Assembly: GCA_003134505.1 (NCBI GenBank) | Contig: PLBK01000014.1 | Span: 849 to 43,857 of the forward strand | DNA: 43,009 bases | Origin: Actinomycetota bacterium | GTDB lineage: Bacteria; Actinomycetota; Thermoleophilia; Gaiellales; Gaiellaceae | Direction of reading: 5' to 3' | In this document: positions 39,317 through 43,009 of the stretch, piece after piece | Position numbering within the stretch: position 1 is the first letter of the stretch | Layout of the letters: each line of letters begins with the position of its first letter | Notes under the pieces: generated by a model | Seen by the model: only the letters and a program-made list of their open reading frames with translations | The model's database searches: none | Told to the model about the DNA's origin: nothing | Made by a program: the position numbers and the translations under genes

Positions 39317-40728
39317 GCCGATACCTTCTGCGCCGGCAGCAGCTCCTCGCCGAAGCGGGCCCGCTTGACGAACTGCCCCGCGCCGGGCTGCGCGACGAGC
39401 TCGTCGTTCTCGACGATCACCTGGCCGCGGACGAGCACGACCTCGGGCGCGCCGGTGACCTTCGTGCCCTCGAACAGGTTGTAGTTGACGTTCGAGTGGT
39501 GCGTGGAGGCCGAGATCGTCAGCTGCTTTTCGGGATCCCACACGACGATGTCCGCGTCCGAGCCGGGCGCAATCGTGCCCTTGCGCGGATAGAGGCCGAA
39601 GGTCTTCGCGTTCGCCGTCGAGACGAGCTCGACGAAGCGGTTCGGCGAGAGCCGGCCCTCGCGGACGCCGTACGTCCAGAGCATGTGCAGCCGGTTCTCG
39701 ATCCCGGGGCCGCCGTTCGGCACGAGCTGGAATTCCTGGCCGTTGACGCCCTTCTGATCCGGCCATTTGAAGGGGCAGTGGTCGGTCGAGACCGAGGAGA
39801 GGATGTCCCGCTGGAGCGCGTGCCACAGGTGCTCCTGGTTCTCCTTCGGCCGCGGCGGCGGCGTGTAGATGTACTTCGCGCCCTCGAAGCCGGGCTGGTC
39901 GAGCGCCGACTCGTCGATGAACAGGTACTGGGTGCAGGTCTCGCCCCAGACGTCCCACCCCTTCTCGCGCGCGAGCGCGATCGGCTCAATCGACTCCTGG
40001 CAGGAGACGTGGACGACGAAGAGCGGACAGCCGGCGACGCGCGCGAGCTGGATGGCCCGGTTCGTCGCCTCGCCCTCGGTCTCGGGCGGCCGCGTGCGCG
40101 CGTGCCACTTCGGCTCGGTGTGCCCGGCGGCGACGGCCTCCTTGACGATGATGTCGATCGCGTCGCCATTCTCGGCGTGGACCATCACGATCGCACCGGT
40201 GTCGCGAGCCACCTGCATCGTCTTGAAGAGCGTCTCGTCGTCGACCATGACGGCGCCCTTGTAGGCCATGAACAGCTTGTACGAGGTGATGCCCTGGTCG
40301 GGCAGCGTCGCCAGCTCCTCGAGCGAGCCCCCCTCGCGCAGGTCGGTGACGCCGATGTGGAAGCCGACGTCGATCACGGGCTTGCAGCGATCGATCTTCT
40401 CGTGGTAGTTCTCGAGCGCCTGGGCGAACGACGTGCCCGGCGCCTGCATGCAGAAGTCGACGAGCGTGGTCGTCCCGCCGAACGCCGCCGACGTCGTGCC
40501 GGACGTGAAGTCGTCGCACGTGACGGTGCCGCCGAAGAACATCTCCAGGTGCGTGTGCGGGTCGATCGCGCCTGGGAACACGTACTTCCCGGCGGCGTCG
40601 ATCACCTTGTCCGCCGGGACGTCCAGCGACTCGCCGATCAGCGACACGGTCCCGTTCTCGACGAAGACGTCCCCGACGTAGTCGTCGGCGGCGGTGACGA
40701 TCCGACCGCCCTTGATGAGCACGGACAT
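39313..40728 (-). CDS. hydA: dihydropyrimidinase / D-hydantoinase
   Basis: A 471-residue amidohydrolase. Dinuclear-metal ligands are H58 and H60 (DPHTHLEM), carboxylated K151 (SYKLFMAYKG), H184 (VHAENGD), H240 (VVHVSC) and D316 (STDHCPF). Length and motifs match hydantoinase/dihydropyrimidinase, which opens cyclic amides (dihydrouracil, 5-substituted hydantoins) to N-carbamoyl amino acids. The ATG at 40728 has AAAGGGG about 8 nt upstream and a near-consensus promoter further up. First gene of a three-gene operon. Confidence 0.95.
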   Translation of the reverse strand: MSVLIKGGRIVTAADDYVGDVFVENGTVSLIGESLDVPADKVIDAAGKYVFPGAIDPHTHLEMFFGGTVTCDDFTSGTTSAAFGGTTTLVDFCMQAPGTSFAQALENYHEKIDRCKPVIDVGFHIGVTDLREGGSLEELATLPDQGITSYKLFMAYKGAVMVDDETLFKTMQVARDTGAIVMVHAENGDAIDIIVKEAVAAGHTEPKWHARTRPPETEGEATNRAIQLARVAGCPLFVVHVSCQESIEPIALAREKGWDVWGETCTQYLFIDESALDQPGFEGAKYIYTPPPRPKENQEHLWHALQRDILSSVSTDHCPFKWPDQKGVNGQEFQLVPNGGPGIENRLHMLWTYGVREGRLSPNRFVELVSTANAKTFGLYPRKGTIAPGSDADIVVWDPEKQLTISASTHHSNVNYNLFEGTKVTGAPEVVLVRGQVIVENDELVAQPGAGQFVKRARFGEELLPAQKVSA

Positions 40729-40755
40729 GCTCGATCCCCTTTCAGCCGATTGTGT

Positions 40756-40786
40756 GTTGTATACGACGCGCTGTCGGCGGCGTCAA
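40756..40786 (-). promoter_or_regulatory. hydantoinase operon promoter with palindromic -10 region
   Basis: On the minus strand, TTGACG (40781-40786), a 17-bp spacer and TATACA (40758-40763) form a strong sigma70-type promoter about 30 bp before the ATG. The -10 lies in GTTGTATACGAC (40756-40767), an inverted repeat of the GT-N-GTATAC-N-AC type seen with GntR/FadR-like operators. Regulation by such a protein is inference; none is encoded next to it. Confidence 0.65.
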
Positions 40787-40838
40787 ACGGCTAGGGTCGT
40801 CTCGACCCATCTGGACGGACACGAGCAAGGGTGATCGC

Positions 40839-40949
40839 GTGTTCTTCGTCCGCATGAACAACTCGAGTCGCCCGATGCCGTCTGAGGAAGTGGAGGCCTA
40901 TCTGGCAGACCGCTGGCCCAAACTCGCTGCCCTTGCGGGTTCCGGCTAG
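40839..40949 (+). CDS. possible small ORF, 36 residues
   Basis: GTG 40839 or ATG 40854 opens a short frame ending SEEVEAYLADRWPKLAALAG, which has an amphipathic helix-like composition. No family is recognised and no Shine-Dalgarno is obvious. The surrounding 454-bp gap (40729-41182) otherwise holds only the hydantoinase promoter and a palindrome. It may be a gene remnant. Confidence 0.2.
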   Translation: MFFVRMNNSSRPMPSEEVEAYLADRWPKLAALAGSG

Positions 40950-40964
40950 CACTCGAAATCGCCG

Positions 40965-40980
40965 TTATCGCGATATAACA
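40965..40980. promoter_or_regulatory. palindrome GTTAT-CGCGAT-ATAAC
   Basis: A 5-bp inverted repeat around CGCGAT, containing the perfect 10-mer TATCGCGATA, in a gene-poor stretch. The half site GTTATCG recurs in reverse orientation at 41009-41015. Possible operator; no target gene is evident. Confidence 0.35.
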
Positions 40981-41182
40981 CCCGACCGCCGAGGTGACCC
41001 GCACCGACGATAACGCGGGATCGCGCCACCCCTGAGGCTGGCTCAGCGTGGGGTTTGCTCCGCCGGTGCGATGTGCGAGGAAATGTCGGAGCCGGATGCT
41101 AGTTGGGCTGGACAGACCTGAGCGATCTGGATTCCAGGCGCGGACTCCGACCGCGATCCTGAGTCAACCCGAAGCGGCAGCG

Positions 41183-41629
41183 TCAGGCGCCGTGGGCGCG
41201 TTCGGCGTAGGCGACACGCTCGAACGGCCACTCGTCCGCGAGCCACTCCGTGACGGACCGCCACAGCGGCACGTCGAGCTCGGGCCGGCTCGCCCGCACC
41301 CATGAGAGCACACGCGCGTCGTGCTGCTCGCTGGCGTCGGGATAGATGTACGCGCAGCCGATCACGTCGCCGCTCGCAGGATCGAGGACGGTGTAGGTGA
41401 AGCCCGCCCTGTTCTCGAAGTCGTCGGCGTGCGCTTGCAGGTCGCGCAGGTTGTCCACCGCGCTGCGGTTGTCGGGCCAGGAGCTCGTCTCCCACCCAGG
41501 CGTCGCGTGGATGTGCTCGACGGAGGACGACCACGCCTCATAGTCGGAGTCGTTGTGTTGGGGCCCGAGTGGTTCGAGCCTGAATTGCTCCGCCGCGAGA
41601 GCGACCGGGATGACGAACCCGGATGGCAC
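41183..41629 (-). CDS. GNAT-family N-acetyltransferase
   Basis: A protein of about 148 residues: FRLEPLGPQHNDSDYEAWSS, GFTYTVLDPASGDVIGCAYI, then WVRASRPELDVPLWRSVTEW, matching GNAT strands and the acetyl-CoA-side region. GTG 41629 is chosen because GGAGGGG lies 6 nt before it; the frame is open to 41716, but that extension lacks conservation. The substrate is unknown. The gene stands alone in a looser region. Confidence 0.78.
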   Translation of the reverse strand: MPSGFVIPVALAAEQFRLEPLGPQHNDSDYEAWSSSVEHIHATPGWETSSWPDNRSAVDNLRDLQAHADDFENRAGFTYTVLDPASGDVIGCAYIYPDASEQHDARVLSWVRASRPELDVPLWRSVTEWLADEWPFERVAYAERAHGA

Positions 41630-41723
41630 AAATGGCCCCTCCGCCACACCCGCATCTTCGTCGATCCAAGCGCCGGCTGTCAGAAGAACCAGCACTTGGA
41701 CGGCATGCAGCTCCACCCTCGCC

Positions 41724-41747
41724 TGGGCCAGTGTTCGGGAATGACCC
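41724..41747 (+). repeat. 24-bp direct repeat, copy 1
   Basis: TGGGCCAGTGTTC followed by GGGAATGACCC; 22 of 24 positions match the copy at 42171-42194. It lies between the GNAT gene and the small membrane protein. Confidence 0.75.
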
Positions 41748-41858
41748 CCGACGGCTCAGGGCGTTCGCGGATTAGGCGAGCGGCGCCTGGAGTGAGAATC
41801 GGTGTGACAAGAAGGCCAACTCTGCGTCGCGTAGGAGGCATGACACGAGGGCGTCCCC

Positions 41859-42143
41859 ATGAACGCACGCAACAACAACACCGCTGCGAAGCGTCCGCGC
41901 GAGTGGTGGCTATCTCCCGCGCGATCCGGGATGCAGCGCCTGATCGCGCCCCCGGAGTACCGCCACCTCCGTGCCTTTGCGGTCACGCGTAGTTCCGGTG
42001 GCATTGTCGCGGCCGCTGCGGGCATCGTGTGCCTTTCGTACGCGGCCTACGGATGGGCGGCCTTCTTCGTGGTTGGCGCTCTGAATCTCCTCGGTGCTTA
42101 CTGGTCCCTCAGCATCACTCGCTCCCCATCTTCCCGCACGTGA
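41859..42143 (+). CDS. small membrane protein of unknown function
   Basis: A 94-residue protein. A polar N-terminus (MNARNNNTAAKRPREWW) is followed by two adjacent hydrophobic stretches (GGIVAAAAGIVCLSYAAYGW and AAFFVVGALNLLGAYW), likely a helical hairpin. GAGGG at 41847-41851 is 7 nt before the ATG. An overlapping frame from ATG 41840 has a stronger AGGAGG, but its 50-residue Arg/Pro-rich product looks non-genuine. No family is recognised. The gene is bracketed by the 24-bp direct repeats. Confidence 0.55.
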   Translation: MNARNNNTAAKRPREWWLSPARSGMQRLIAPPEYRHLRAFAVTRSSGGIVAAAAGIVCLSYAAYGWAAFFVVGALNLLGAYWSLSITRSPSSRT

Positions 42144-42170
42144 CCCGCACGGGGAGCAACGACCGTCGGC

Positions 42171-42194
42171 TGGGCGAGTGTTCAGGAATGACCC
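42171..42194 (+). repeat. 24-bp direct repeat, copy 2
   Basis: TGGGCGAGTGTTC followed by AGGAATGACCC, same orientation as copy 1, between the small membrane protein and the cupin gene stop. Confidence 0.75.
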
Positions 42195-42216
42195 TTGAAA
42201 GCTAGAACCTGCGCTC

Positions 42217-42855
42217 TTAGCGAAGAGCCTCCTCGAACCGCGGGTCGTCGCGTACTGCGGCAAGGTCGTCGTCTCTGCGCGCGTCTTCCCGGAACCGCGG
42301 TAGCAGCTCGACCGACCGGCGGAGGTGGGCGAACGTGTCGTCGCCGGTGTCGCCCGCGAGCGTTGCGAAGCACGCGTAGTTGTAGTTCAAACCCGCGTGG
42401 TCCGGCATGCGCTCGAGGGCACCGCGGACCGCAGCGAGCGCGTCGCCGTAGCGCTGCTCGCCGTAGGCCTTCATCGACTCGCTATGGAACGGCCACGCCT
42501 CACCCCAGTCGACCCCCTGATACGCCTCGCCGGGTGCGGCGCCGACGACAAGGACGGTTCCGTCTCCGCTCGCCTTCCGCCGCGACCCCGGCCCGACGAA
42601 CACGAACGTCCCCGCGGGCGCATCGACCGTGTCGCCGTCCAGCTCGAAGGTCGCACTCCCATCGAGGACGACGTACAGCTCCTCCTGGCCCGACCCGGAC
42701 TCGTCGTGCTCGCCGATCAGCGTGCCATCCTCGCCCGGTGTGAAGGCGTTGATCCCGAATGCCTGGATCCCGAGGTGCTCGCGCACAGGGATGTCTCTGC
42801 CGCGTCGCTCGATGTCGTCGAGACGCGCAACCTGCCACTTCGGCTTGTCGCTCAT
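42217..42855 (-). CDS. cupin-domain protein with TPR-like C-terminal tail
   Basis: A 212-residue protein. Residues about 25-115 form a cupin barrel (LGIQAFGINAFTPGEDGTLI, GEHDESGSGQEELYVVLDGS, DAPAGTFVFVGPGSRRKA), including the H-x-E..E metal-type pattern. Residues about 130-212 are helical with TPR-like spacing (YGDALAAVRGALERMPDHAG, LNYNYACFATLAGDT). Start 42855 is set by AGGAGGA 7 nt upstream, over the open frame to 42933. The function is unknown; a small-molecule sensor or isomerase is possible. The 154 bp from 42856 to the window end holds no convincing gene. Confidence 0.83.
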   Translation of the reverse strand: MSDKPKWQVARLDDIERRGRDIPVREHLGIQAFGINAFTPGEDGTLIGEHDESGSGQEELYVVLDGSATFELDGDTVDAPAGTFVFVGPGSRRKASGDGTVLVVGAAPGEAYQGVDWGEAWPFHSESMKAYGEQRYGDALAAVRGALERMPDHAGLNYNYACFATLAGDTGDDTFAHLRRSVELLPRFREDARRDDDLAAVRDDPRFEEALR

Positions 42856-43009
42856 CGAATATTCCTCCTGGTAGCGCGGTCCGCTGGAATCGTCGATCGT
42901 AACCGAGAAGAACCGCGGTGAAACGGCCACCAAGTTCCCGAGACAGGCGCCAGCGTTTCGCGGTTCGCCTGCGCGAGAGTGCTCTACCTCGAGGTGAAGT
43001 TCGACTAAG

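Noticed and set aside
41840-41992. ATG 41840 with a good AGGAGG upstream
   Set aside because: Encodes about 50 Arg/Pro/Ala-rich residues without features; the overlapping frame from 41859 gives a plausible membrane hairpin.
42934-43009. Short frame ending in TAA at the right edge (VLYLEVKFD)
   Set aside because: Too short to support a gene; no motif or start signal.

Overview
The window is a gene-dense (about 70% GC by eye), ordinary bacterial chromosome segment with short gaps, many 4-bp ATGA/GTGA/TTGA gene overlaps, frequent GTG starts and several probably leaderless genes (a TANNNT box 6-10 nt before the start codon). Gene content (DasR-like GntR regulator, LAL-type LuxR regulator, Dabb proteins, a fused membrane/spermidine-synthase protein, two acyl-CoA ligases, ureide and hydantoin hydrolases) fits a high-GC actinobacterium, perhaps class Thermoleophilia. 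That placement is inference; there is no rRNA or other marker gene here. No tRNA, rRNA, CRISPR array or transposase was seen.

Region 1 (1-4448, all minus): a collagen-like (Gly-X-Y) secreted or surface protein cut by the window edge, a DUF4242-like small protein, a large LAL-type LuxR regulator and a GH16-like secreted glycosidase. Region 2 (4549-14478): an amino-sugar salvage locus. murQ, nagA and a double-SIS sugar isomerase/deaminase run leftward. An ABC ATPase, a GntR/UTRA repressor, a solute-binding protein, two permeases and a NagZ-like GH3 enzyme run rightward. TGGT-N4-ACCA operators resembling DasR dre sites lie upstream of both arms, so imported GlcNAc/MurNAc-type sugars are probably processed by one regulon. 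No sugar kinase gene is present.

Region 3 (14557-25532): a fused polytopic membrane/spermidine-synthase-like protein, then a series of nitrogen-compound genes: M20 ureide amidohydrolase, catalytically degenerate SDR, DadA-like FAD oxidase, N-carbamoylsarcosine-amidase-like isochorismatase, HIBADH/GlxR-like reductase, TMEM175-like channel, GAF protein with acetamidase/formamidase, cyclase-family hydrolase and nitrilase-superfamily amidase. Region 4 (25731-31007): DsbA-like protein, two coupled acyl-CoA ligases facing an enoyl-CoA hydratase, and two small alpha/beta-barrel proteins.

Region 5 (31141-40728): a GT1 glycosyltransferase; a lower-GC lysin-like gene (peptidoglycan-binding plus DUF1906) flanked by two copies of the 3' end of the neighbouring ornithine-cyclodeaminase-like gene; a second M20 amidohydrolase; MFS and DMT transporters; and a three-gene operon with a strong promoter, 4-bp overlaps and the order hydantoinase, N-carbamoyl-amidase-like isochorismatase, tartrate/isopropylmalate-dehydrogenase-like enzyme. 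Region 6 (40729-43009) is looser accessory DNA: a GNAT acetyltransferase, a small membrane protein between two 24-bp direct repeats, and a cupin protein with a TPR-like tail.

The most unusual items are the lysin gene bracketed by duplicated gene ends (attL/attR-like), the palindromic repeats with a GGNGTC-N-GACNCC type core, the nested palindrome at 31042-31100, and the DasR-like regulon that lacks a kinase.
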